Shown here: one piece after another, positions 57,093-64,000 of the stretch
Layout of the letters: each line of letters opens with the position of its first letter
How positions within the stretch are numbered: the stretch's first letter is position 1
Assembly (NCBI GenBank): GCA_945912145.1
Contig: CAMEBF010000001.1
Coordinates: 496,001-560,000, forward strand
Direction of reading: 5' to 3'
DNA: 64,000 nucleotides
DNA from: an uncultured Clostridia bacterium
GTDB lineage: Bacteria; Bacillota; Clostridia; Oscillospirales; Acutalibacteraceae
Made by a program: the position numbers and the translations under genes
Notes under the pieces: model-generated
The model's database searches: none
Seen by the model: only the letters and a program-made list of their open reading frames with translations
What the model was told of the DNA's origin: nothing

Positions 57093-58961
57093 TTAGGCTT
57101 CGGGCGTCGGTTCCTGAGGCTCTGCAGCAGAAACACCGGCCATCAGATCGGCAAAATCCTTTTCACCGATTTTTTCATTTTTGATCAGGTATTCGGCAAC
57201 TTCAGTCAGCTTATCGAGATGCGTCTTGAGAATGACAAGGCATCTGTTGTAGGCGTTGGAAACAATCTCGCCGACGACGGAGTCGATCTTCGCCGCAACG
57301 GTCTCCGAATAATTCCGCACACTGGAATAATCACGGCCGAGGAAGACCTCGTCATGCCCCGTGCCGAACGTGATCGGACCGAGCTCATCGCTCATGCCGT
57401 ATTTCGTCACCATTTTCCGGGCAATATCGGAGGCACGCTCAATATCATTGGACGCGCCGGTCGAAATATCGCCGAAGGTGATGGCTTCGGCCACACGGCC
57501 GCCGAGCAGGACGACGATCTCATCGAGCATACCTTTTTTGGATTTATACAGCTTATCCTCGGTGGGAACGGACATCGTATAGCCGCCTGCCATACCGCGG
57601 GGGATAATCGAAACCTGACGGACAGGATCCTGCGTCTCGAGATAATAAGTCGCAACAGCGTGACCGGCTTCGTGATAAGCCGTCAGCTTCTTATCTTGTT
57701 CGGTGATCTTATGAGAACGTTTCTCCGTGCCGACGACAACTTTAATCGTCGCCTCTTCGATCTCCGCCATCGTAATGGCGTGCAGACCGCGCCTCGCCGC
57801 GAGAAGTGCTGCTTCGTTCAGCAGATTCTCGAGATCCGCACCGGTGAAGCCGACGGTGGACTGCGCGATTTTTTCAAGCTCGACATCGGGCGCCAGAGGC
57901 TTGCCCTTGGCATGAACCTTCAGAATGGCTTCCCTGCCCTTGATATCGGGATAGCCGACGGTCACCTGACGGTCAAAACGACCGGGACGCAGCAAGGCGG
58001 GATCGAGAATATCGGGACGGTTCGTCGCCGCAATGACGATGACGCCGTCGTTGATGCCGAAGCCGTCCATTTCGACGAGCATCTGGTTGAGCGTCTGCTC
58101 CCGTTCATCGTGTCCGCCGCCCATGCCGGCGCCTCTGTGGCGGCCGACTGCGTCGATCTCATCGATGAAAATGATAGAGGGCGATTCTTTTTTCGCCTGC
58201 TGGAACAGGTCACGGACACGCGACGCGCCGACGCCGACATACATCTCGACGAAATCGGAACCCGAAATCGAAAAGAACGGAACATCGGCTTCGCCGGCGA
58301 CCGCTTTCGCAAGCAGCGTTTTACCGGTTCCGGGAGGGCCGACAAGCAGGACACCCTTCGGGATTCTCGCGCCGAGCTCCTGATACTTTTTCGGATTGCG
58401 CAAAAACTCAACCAGCTCGGAAAGCTCTTCTTTTTCTTCGTCCGCACCGGCCACATCGTCAAACGTCGTGCGGTGCTTATCGTCTTTCCCCTTGACTCTT
58501 GCTTTGCCGAAACCGAGTGTTTTCGTCGTTTCATTGTTGATCGACTGGCTCATCCTACGGAACATAAAGTACATCAGCAAAGCCAGAACGACCATCATAA
58601 TAATCGACGGCAGCATACTCGTCAGCCAGGAGTTGGTGCGTCCGGCATCATAATTATACTTGACGCCGTTGGCTTTTGCGAGATCATGAACATCGTCAAC
58701 AAAAAGCTGGACATTGGGTACGGTATACTTATAGGAAACGTCTTTGTTGTCGCTTTTGAGCTTATAGACAAGAGAACCGCTGCTCAGATTCAGCTCGTAT
58801 TCTTCAATGTCGTTATCCTCAAACATCTTAACGATCTGATAATACTCTTTTTCTGTTGATTTGTTGGAATTTGCCGTAAACAGCCACATGGACGCAATGA
58901 GGATCAGCGGAATGAGAATATACGGCAGATAGCTGAGGAAACGTCTGTTCTTATTTTCCAA
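57093..58961 (-). CDS. ftsH: ATP-dependent zinc metalloprotease FtsH
   Basis: Membrane-bound AAA+ protease of 622 residues: membrane segment about 9-27, extracytoplasmic domain, second segment about 112-131, then the AAA domain with Walker [14 protein letters not shown] (about 200), Walker [16 protein letters not shown] and [23 protein letters not shown]. The zinc motif HEAGHA is at about 423. Full length. Confidence 0.98.
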   Translation of the reverse strand: MENKNRRFLSYLPYILIPLILIASMWLFTANSNKSTEKEYYQIVKMFEDNDIEEYELNLSSGSLVYKLKSDNKDVSYKYTVPNVQLFVDDVHDLAKANGVKYNYDAGRTNSWLTSMLPSIIMMVVLALLMYFMFRRMSQSINNETTKTLGFGKARVKGKDDKHRTTFDDVAGADEEKEELSELVEFLRNPKKYQELGARIPKGVLLVGPPGTGKTLLAKAVAGEADVPFFSISGSDFVEMYVGVGASRVRDLFQQAKKESPSIIFIDEIDAVGRHRGAGMGGGHDEREQTLNQMLVEMDGFGINDGVIVIAATNRPDILDPALLRPGRFDRQVTVGYPDIKGREAILKVHAKGKPLAPDVELEKIAQSTVGFTGADLENLLNEAALLAARRGLHAITMAEIEEATIKVVVGTEKRSHKITEQDKKLTAYHEAGHAVATYYLETQDPVRQVSIIPRGMAGGYTMSVPTEDKLYKSKKGMLDEIVVLLGGRVAEAITFGDISTGASNDIERASDIARKMVTKYGMSDELGPITFGTGHDEVFLGRDYSSVRNYSETVAAKIDSVVGEIVSNAYNRCLVILKTHLDKLTEVAEYLIKNEKIGEKDFADLMAGVSAAEPQEPTPEA

Positions 58962-58979
58962 TTATCTTCTCTCCTTGGC

Positions 58980-59558
58980 TTATTCCGCGGAATTGCTGTT
59001 CGCTTTGGAATAAACGCTTTCTTTTAATATTCCCACAAACGGGAGGTTTCTATACTTCTGGTCGTAATCAAGACCATATCCGACGATAAATTCATCGGGT
59101 ACCACATCTCCGACATAATCGGCGTGAATATCCTTGACTTCGCGTCGTTCCGGCTTGTCAAACAGCGTGCAGATCTTAATACTCATGGGATTGCGCGCCG
59201 AAAGAATTTCCTTCAGGTATGACAAAGTCTTGCCGCTGTCAAGAATATCCTCGACGATCAGCAGATCATAACCGGCGATATCACGGTCAAGATCCTTGAT
59301 GATTTTTACCGTGCCGCTGGTTTTGGTATCGCCGCCGTAGCTCGATACCGCCATAAAATCAATCTCTGCGGGGATTTTGACTTCCCGCATCAGATCCGCC
59401 ATCACAATGACGGAGCCTTTCAGAATACTAACCATCAAAAGATTCTTATCGGCGTAATCTTTGGTAATCTGAGCACCCATACGCTGAATCATGGCGTGCA
59501 TCTGCTCTTCGGAAAAAAGAACCTGTTTGATGTCGTCAAGCATGGAGGGATTTTCCAC
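58980..59558 (-). CDS. hpt: Hypoxanthine phosphoribosyltransferase
   Basis: Purine salvage enzyme of 192 residues. The PRPP-binding loop is LLIVEDILDSGKTLSYL (about residue 100), with VSILKGSVIVMADLM upstream and DEFIVGYGLDYDQKYRNLPF at the end. It lies between tilS and ftsH, the standard Firmicutes order tilS-hpt-ftsH. Confidence 0.96.
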   Translation of the reverse strand: MENPSMLDDIKQVLFSEEQMHAMIQRMGAQITKDYADKNLLMVSILKGSVIVMADLMREVKIPAEIDFMAVSSYGGDTKTSGTVKIIKDLDRDIAGYDLLIVEDILDSGKTLSYLKEILSARNPMSIKICTLFDKPERREVKDIHADYVGDVVPDEFIVGYGLDYDQKYRNLPFVGILKESVYSKANSNSAE

Positions 59559-59565
59559 TCACAAA

Positions 59566-60924
59566 TCAGACCTTTCCTTGATGAGATAACGTAATACGGA
59601 CACATTTTTCTGTTCTTTCGGTCACCTTGGCAGCATCCGAAAATCCGATTCCGTTGATCCATAAAATATTGTTTGCATTCGCCAGCATCGGGATTCCAAA
59701 ACGATCCTCGGGACGAATATTTTTTTCATGAAAAAGATTTTTCAGTTTTTTGGAATGCTCGGCGTTCGGGAAACGGAACCGGTCGCCGTCCTGACGGGAT
59801 CGAAACACGGCATTTTGCAGGCAGTTGGCGTCTCCGTACTCCCGAAGAGCTGTTTTCTTGTTATTATATAAACTAATTTGATTTTTGTCAATAGTTTCAA
59901 CCAGTAAGACGCCGCCGGGAAACACATAACGCGAACAGTCTTCACGAAGCGGGACATAGAGTTCGCAGGACGGAAGCTCACGGCTTTTCGTCAGGATTTT
60001 TCCGTCGGACGAAAGCGTCATGCCGCCTGTCAGCGTCACGGCACCTCCCGACTCCAGAACGGAAGCAAGCAGAAAAACCTGTTTTTCCGAAATCTCCTGC
60101 GCGCCGTAAAACGAAGCAATCTTCATGAGGAGCCGGTCGCGTATCGCTTTATCAAGCGCCAGAATACAGGGAACGGAAAATCCGTCGGACTCCCTTGCCT
60201 TATCAAACGCTTCCTGCGTCTTTTGTTCCAGATAATTTTCTGCGTCTGACAGAATACTTGTGCAACGTATAAAAGCGTCGGCAAACGAGGGATTCACCTG
60301 CATGAGCGCGGGAATCGCCGCATGACGGATTTTATTGCGCGCATATTCGTCGGACAAATTGGTGCTGTCCGTCACATACGGGACATGATTTTCGGCAAGG
60401 TAGGCTTCAATCTCTTCCCTTGTACATTCGATCAGCGGACGGATGATCCGTCCTCTCACAGGCGGAATGCCGATCAAGCCTTTGAGCCCCGTTCCGCGCG
60501 CGAGATTGAGCAGAACCGTCTCCATGGAATCGCCGAGGTGATGCGCCGTTGCGATCTTCGCAGTATCACTCAGCGAAGCGAAAAAATCATAGCGAAGTCG
60601 TCTGCCGCATTCCTCCACACTCTCGCCGGTCTCCTGCGAAATCTTCGGAACATCACACCGAGCCGAGCAAAATTTGATTTCGTTTTTCTCACAGTAATCA
60701 CGGACGAACGCTTCATCACGGTCGGCTTCTTCGCCTCTGATCCCGTGATGGACATGAGCACATAGGATAGTTAAGCGTATTTTGCTTGAAATTTGATTGA
60801 AAAAATGAAGAAGACACATCGAATCTGCGCCGCCGGACACGCCGACGATCACGGTATCACCCGGCAAGACCATCTGATACCGTTTCATGACGGATTCAAT
60901 TTTTTCCTCACTCTTCGTCTTCAT
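59566..60924 (-). CDS. tilS: tRNA(Ile)-lysidine synthetase
   Basis: Makes lysidine at C34 of tRNA-Ile(CAU). The 452-residue product has the PP-loop VIVGVSGGADSMCLLHF (about residue 28), CAHVHHGIRGEEADRDEAFV, ATAHHLGDSMETVLLNLARG and GIPPVRGRIIRPLI, and the TilS C-terminal domain (NAEHSKKLKNLFHEKNI). ATG 60924 lies inside the end of dnaB (17-base overlap) and is chosen because GCAGAG precedes it and it leaves a normal N-terminus; the frame is open to 61014. Confidence 0.95.
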   Translation of the reverse strand: MKTKSEEKIESVMKRYQMVLPGDTVIVGVSGGADSMCLLHFFNQISSKIRLTILCAHVHHGIRGEEADRDEAFVRDYCEKNEIKFCSARCDVPKISQETGESVEECGRRLRYDFFASLSDTAKIATAHHLGDSMETVLLNLARGTGLKGLIGIPPVRGRIIRPLIECTREEIEAYLAENHVPYVTDSTNLSDEYARNKIRHAAIPALMQVNPSFADAFIRCTSILSDAENYLEQKTQEAFDKARESDGFSVPCILALDKAIRDRLLMKIASFYGAQEISEKQVFLLASVLESGGAVTLTGGMTLSSDGKILTKSRELPSCELYVPLREDCSRYVFPGGVLLVETIDKNQISLYNNKKTALREYGDANCLQNAVFRSRQDGDRFRFPNAEHSKKLKNLFHEKNIRPEDRFGIPMLANANNILWINGIGFSDAAKVTERTEKCVRITLSHQGKV

Positions 60925-62290
60925 CTCTGCGGTACTCTCTCGTTGTAAACATCGTGTAATCGGGATTCCACGCCAGCGGAACCGAACCGGTCGGGCCGTG
61001 ACGGTTTTTCGCAATGATCAGCTCCGCCTCATCGACACGGATATCCTCCGGCGGTGTATCGGCCGAATCCTTATAATAATCCTCACGGTAGAGCATCAGG
61101 ATAATATCGGCGTCCTGCTCGATCGAGCCGGATTCACGCAGATCGGACATCTGCGGCTTGTGCGAACGTCCCTTTTCCTCGGTGCGTCGTGCCAGCTGTG
61201 CGCAGGTCACGACGGGAATATTCAGATCCTTCGCCATCATTTTCAGGCTTCGCGTGATTTCCGAAACCTCCTGCACACGGTTATCGGTCTTTTTGCTCGA
61301 AGACATGAGCTGCAAGTAGTCGATGACGACGCAGTCCACGTCCTTGAGCTGACGGCAGCGCGCTTTCATCTCCGGGACAGTGATATTGGCGGTATCGTCA
61401 AAATACAGATCAACGTCCGAGAGGAAAACGGAGGCTTCCGCGATGTGCTGCCATTCTTCCGGCGAGAGGTTGCCGGTACGGAACTTGGTGCTCTGCACGC
61501 GGGCTTCGGTAGAAAGCACACGCTGCGCGAGCTGTTCCTTCGACATCTCCAGCGAGAAGAACAGCACTTTCTTTTTGCCGTAAACCGCGACGTTGCGGGC
61601 AATATTGAGCGCAAAGCTCGTTTTACCCATGGCAGGGCGTGCGCCAATAATGACCAGATCCGAACGGTTCAGACCCGTAATGCGCTTATCGAGCTCCGAA
61701 AAGCCCGTGTTAAAGCCGGCGTACTGATCTTTTTCAAGCTGCGAGAGATTATACAAATTCTGGTAGACCGTTGAAATAATATCGCTCAGTCGCGACGGTC
61801 CGACAACGGCTTTTCCCTGACGGATATCATAAATCCGCTGCTCTGCCATATCGAGCAGCTCGTCGGCTGTCTGTGTGGAATCGGAGGCAGCTTCCGTGAT
61901 CTCTCCGGCGACAAGAATCAGAGAGCGTATGTAATATTTTTCACGGACGATCTTGGCGTACGAATCGACGTTCGCCGTGGATGGTACGTTTTTGGAAAGC
62001 TGCAAGAGATAGGTCTTGCCGGCTTCATCGTCATAGATTTTATCTTTCCGGAGCGCATCGAGCACCAGAAGCGCATCGATCTTACCGCCGTGCGCCGCGT
62101 CCAATCCGATGATCGTAGAGAAAATCGCCTTGTGCTGCGGCAGATAAAAATAATCGGGCTTTAAGATCATGGTAACGGCCGAAATACAGGACGGATCCAA
62201 GAGAATCGAGCCGAGTACCGCCTGCTCCGCCTCTAAGCTGAACGGCAGCGTCCCGTTATCTGCGGAAATGCCGTAAGGTTCACGAGCCAT
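60908..62290 (-). CDS. dnaB: Replicative DNA helicase
   Basis: Hexameric replication-fork helicase of 460 residues. N-terminal domain about 12-110 (SLEAEQAVLGSILLD), RecA-like domain with Walker A IGARPAMGKTSFALNIA (about 210), Walker B DVDCVVIDYLQLM, and RSLKMMAKDLNIPVV and DLRESGSIEQDADIIL near the end. No intein. It is one base behind rplI. Confidence 0.98.
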   Translation of the reverse strand: MAREPYGISADNGTLPFSLEAEQAVLGSILLDPSCISAVTMILKPDYFYLPQHKAIFSTIIGLDAAHGGKIDALLVLDALRKDKIYDDEAGKTYLLQLSKNVPSTANVDSYAKIVREKYYIRSLILVAGEITEAASDSTQTADELLDMAEQRIYDIRQGKAVVGPSRLSDIISTVYQNLYNLSQLEKDQYAGFNTGFSELDKRITGLNRSDLVIIGARPAMGKTSFALNIARNVAVYGKKKVLFFSLEMSKEQLAQRVLSTEARVQSTKFRTGNLSPEEWQHIAEASVFLSDVDLYFDDTANITVPEMKARCRQLKDVDCVVIDYLQLMSSSKKTDNRVQEVSEITRSLKMMAKDLNIPVVTCAQLARRTEEKGRSHKPQMSDLRESGSIEQDADIILMLYREDYYKDSADTPPEDIRVDEAELIIAKNRHGPTGSVPLAWNPDYTMFTTREYRRDEDEE

Positions 62291-62291
62291 T

Positions 62292-62732
62292 TTATTCTCC
62301 CACCACGACGGTAAGCTTTGCGGAAATGCCCTGGTAAAGCTTCACTTCGCATTCATAGGAGCCGAATTGCTTGATGTCCGCCAGAACAACTTTTCTCTTA
62401 TCGATCGCAACACCGAACTGTTTTTCAATCTCGGTAGCGGCTTCCTTGGAAGTGATTGAGCCGAATAGTCTGCCGTTCGCGCCGGCCTTCGCTGTCACAC
62501 GGATGGTCTTGCCATCGAGCTTCGCTGCGGCGGCTTTCGCGTTGGCAATATCGGTATCAATACGGTGCTGATTGGCGGCTTCGCGGTTTTTCAGCTCCGT
62601 CATCGCCTGTGCCGAAACTTCGACCGCAAGCTTTCTGGGAAACAGAAAGTTTCTCGCGTAGCCTTCCGCTACCGTTACTTTTTGTCCTTTTTTGCCCAAA
62701 GACTTTACGTCCTGATTCAAAATAACCTCCAT
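62292..62732 (-). CDS. rplI: 50S ribosomal protein L9
   Basis: A 146-residue protein with the conserved N-terminal rRNA-binding domain (DVKSLGKKGQKVTVAEGYAR, then NFLFPRKLAVE), a long central helix and a C-terminal domain (LFGSITSKEAATEI). Usual length, between gdpP and dnaB. Confidence 0.98.
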   Translation of the reverse strand: MEVILNQDVKSLGKKGQKVTVAEGYARNFLFPRKLAVEVSAQAMTELKNREAANQHRIDTDIANAKAAAAKLDGKTIRVTAKAGANGRLFGSITSKEAATEIEKQFGVAIDKRKVVLADIKQFGSYECEVKLYQGISAKLTVVVGE

Positions 62733-62735
62733 GGG

Positions 62736-64000
62736 TCATTCCTCCTTTTTATTGTTCCGGCTCGCATTGCGCCGCATAAACTCCGCAACTGCGTCGTCCA
62801 GGAGCGCAAGAGCCTGGTCTGTTGTTGTATTTTTGAGCTGTGCCGCCGCCATCGTCTGATGACCGCCGCCGCCTAAACGTTCCATGATGATCTGCACATT
62901 CACTCTGCCGTAGGAACGCGCCGATATTGCTGCGTCATGGTCACCTGCCGGGAAAACCACAAAAGAAGCATCTACGTCCTCGATATTGAGCAGATCGTCC
63001 GCCGCCTTAGCCGCAGCAAGACGTGCCGATGGGTCGTGAATATTGGTTTTGGCAAACGCAAAGCTGCCCCGTATCTGCGCGCTGTTCACAATCTCGCTAA
63101 CCATCGCGTTTTCCTCCGCCGTCGCGGCAAAGAGCTTACGCACCGTGATAGTGTCGGCACCGCATTCTTTCAGGTATGCCGCCGCTTCAAACGTACGTAC
63201 GCCGGTCTTTAAAGTGAAATTCTTGGTATCCAGATAAATACCTGACAGAAGTGCCTCTGCAGCCGCCGCAGAAAGCTTCGGCTTTGAGGGCATATAGCGG
63301 ATGAGCTCCGTCACCATTTCGCTGGCTGATGAAGAATTCGGCTCATGATAAAAAATTAGCGAATCGGAAATATGGTCGATCGACATTCTGTGATGATCAA
63401 TCACAACTTTCTGCTTTGCCTGTTCGGCAAGCTCCGGCGAATCGGCAAAACCGGGACGCATCACATCGGTGATGACAACAAGTGTGTCGTCCTCCAGCTC
63501 TCCGATCGCCTTGGCAGGAGAAAGAAAGAGTGACTCATGACCTCTCTCCCGGTAATAGGTCAGCAGAGGCTTTGCCATCGTGTTTTTTTCGTCGATGACG
63601 ATCTTTACCTCAAGCCCCAGATGACGGACGGCTTCGGACAGACCGATGGCAGAGCCGAGCGCGTCGAGATCGGAATTTTTATGTCCCATAATCATGACAG
63701 ACGAGGCGTGCTTCATCAACTCTTCAATAGAGCCTGCCACAATACGCGACTGCACCTGATTGCGGCTCTCAACGCCTGTCGCGACGCCGCCGAAAAACTC
63801 ATAGGTATCATTTTCGTTGACGACTACCTGATCGCCGCCGCGTCCTTTTGCCATATCGAGGGACTTTCTCGCCGCCGCCTCGCAGGTTGACAGATCAAAT
63901 CCTGTCGCGATGCCGACAGAAACGGTCAGCCCAACCGCGACATCCTCCAGACGGTGCAAACGAACGGCGTCCAGAATATCAAAATCCGCAGCTTTCATCT
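62736..64000 (-). CDS. gdpP: Cyclic-di-AMP phosphodiesterase GdpP, C-terminal part (truncated by window edge)
   Basis: The reading frame runs off the right end of the window; about 420 residues are visible. A degenerate GGDEF-like end (LTVSVGIATGFDLSTCEAAA, GRGGDQVVV) is followed by the DHH domain with MIMGHKNSDLDALGSAIGL, VVITDVMRP and VVIDHHRMS, and a DHHA1 domain with ERLGGGGHQTMAAAQL. GdpP degrades c-di-AMP at the membrane. The membrane segments and PAS domain lie outside the window. rplI starts 3 bases after its stop. Confidence 0.96.
   Translation of the reverse strand, partial: MKAADFDILDAVRLHRLEDVAVGLTVSVGIATGFDLSTCEAAARKSLDMAKGRGGDQVVVNENDTYEFFGGVATGVESRNQVQSRIVAGSIEELMKHASSVMIMGHKNSDLDALGSAIGLSEAVRHLGLEVKIVIDEKNTMAKPLLTYYRERGHESLFLSPAKAIGELEDDTLVVITDVMRPGFADSPELAEQAKQKVVIDHHRMSIDHISDSLIFYHEPNSSSASEMVTELIRYMPSKPKLSAAAAEALLSGIYLDTKNFTLKTGVRTFEAAAYLKECGADTITVRKLFAATAEENAMVSEIVNSAQIRGSFAFAKTNIHDPSARLAAAKAADDLLNIEDVDASFVVFPAGDHDAAISARSYGRVNVQIIMERLGGGGHQTMAAAQLKNTTTDQALALLDDAVAEFMRRNASRNNKKEE

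Noticed and set aside
57018-58859. Open frame of 613 codons antisense to ftsH
   Set aside because: Shadow of ftsH; composition Arg/Asp/Gly-rich without motifs, and it would run through the ftsH terminator hairpin.
1-64000. CRISPR array, transposon, prophage or rRNA
   Set aside because: No spaced direct repeats of 24-40 bases, no transposase or phage structural genes and no rRNA signature were seen; the only tandem repeat is the short one at 47351-47390.

Overview
The window reads as a chromosome segment of an anaerobic, Gram-positive gut or rumen bacterium of the class Clostridia, probably Ruminococcaceae/Oscillospiraceae-like. Evidence for this is the sigma-A type promoters with 17-bp spacers, AGGAGG-like ribosome binding sites, and the gdpP-rplI-dnaB and pyrH-frr-uppS-cdsA-dxr-rseP-ispG gene orders. 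It also includes a YtvI-like membrane protein, CwlD and a dockerin-bearing secreted lysozyme. The species cannot be named from sequence alone. About 66 protein genes and one tRNA are supported. There is no rRNA, CRISPR array, transposase or prophage.

Layout. 1-1.5 kb: the end of a U32-family gene, a low-GC secreted orphan and a frameshifted XRE regulator. 1.5-11.5 kb (minus): a complete myo-inositol catabolic operon, iolJ-[secreted phosphoesterase]-iolC-[ydcF-like]-iolB-iolD-iolE-iolA-iolG, from one strong promoter at about 11.56 kb to one terminator at about 1.46 kb. 11.6-22.5 kb: NYN/LOTUS protein, YtvI-like permease, citrate synthase, metG-tatD, a secreted alpha/beta hydrolase, a TIM-barrel isomerase, and an N-acetylhexosamine kinase-like gene with a membrane protein. 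22.6-32.7 kb (plus): one long operon for UMP kinase, ribosome recycling, isoprenoid and phospholipid synthesis. It runs on into an acyltransferase, a zinc-ribbon membrane protein and a dockerin-tagged GH25 lysozyme. 32.8-36.4 kb: a 1170-residue secreted double phosphoesterase. 36.5-40.5 kb: a Crp/Fnr regulator, a NitT/TauT-type ABC importer and an FNT-family channel. 40.6-47.1 kb: a D-amino-acid-type aminotransferase behind a leader terminator, then pxpB-pxpC-ycsI-pxpA (5-oxoprolinase), alanine racemase and an EamA transporter. 47.2 kb: tRNA-Ser(GGA) with tandem 10-bp repeats just downstream. 47.5-51 kb: small genes, an XRE regulator divergent from a histidine-phosphatase homologue, and GT8 and VTT-domain genes. 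51-57 kb (minus): radA, cwlD, two cyclophilin lipoproteins and a priming sugar transferase. 57-64 kb (minus): gdpP-rplI-dnaB-tilS-hpt-ftsH.

The least expected content is in intergenic gaps. Two very short genes have their own near-perfect promoter, ribosome binding site and terminator. One (54042-54173, minus) encodes a 43-residue peptide whose N-terminal half is an almost ideal cationic amphipathic helix. The other (50896-51021, minus) encodes a 41-residue peptide with an operator-like palindrome over its predicted transcription start. The 43-residue peptide resembles in pattern the C-terminal tails of two unrelated secreted hydrolases in the window (18.0 kb and 32.9 kb), which suggests a common membrane- or surface-association module. 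No homology search could be run, so assignments rest on motifs, lengths and gene context.
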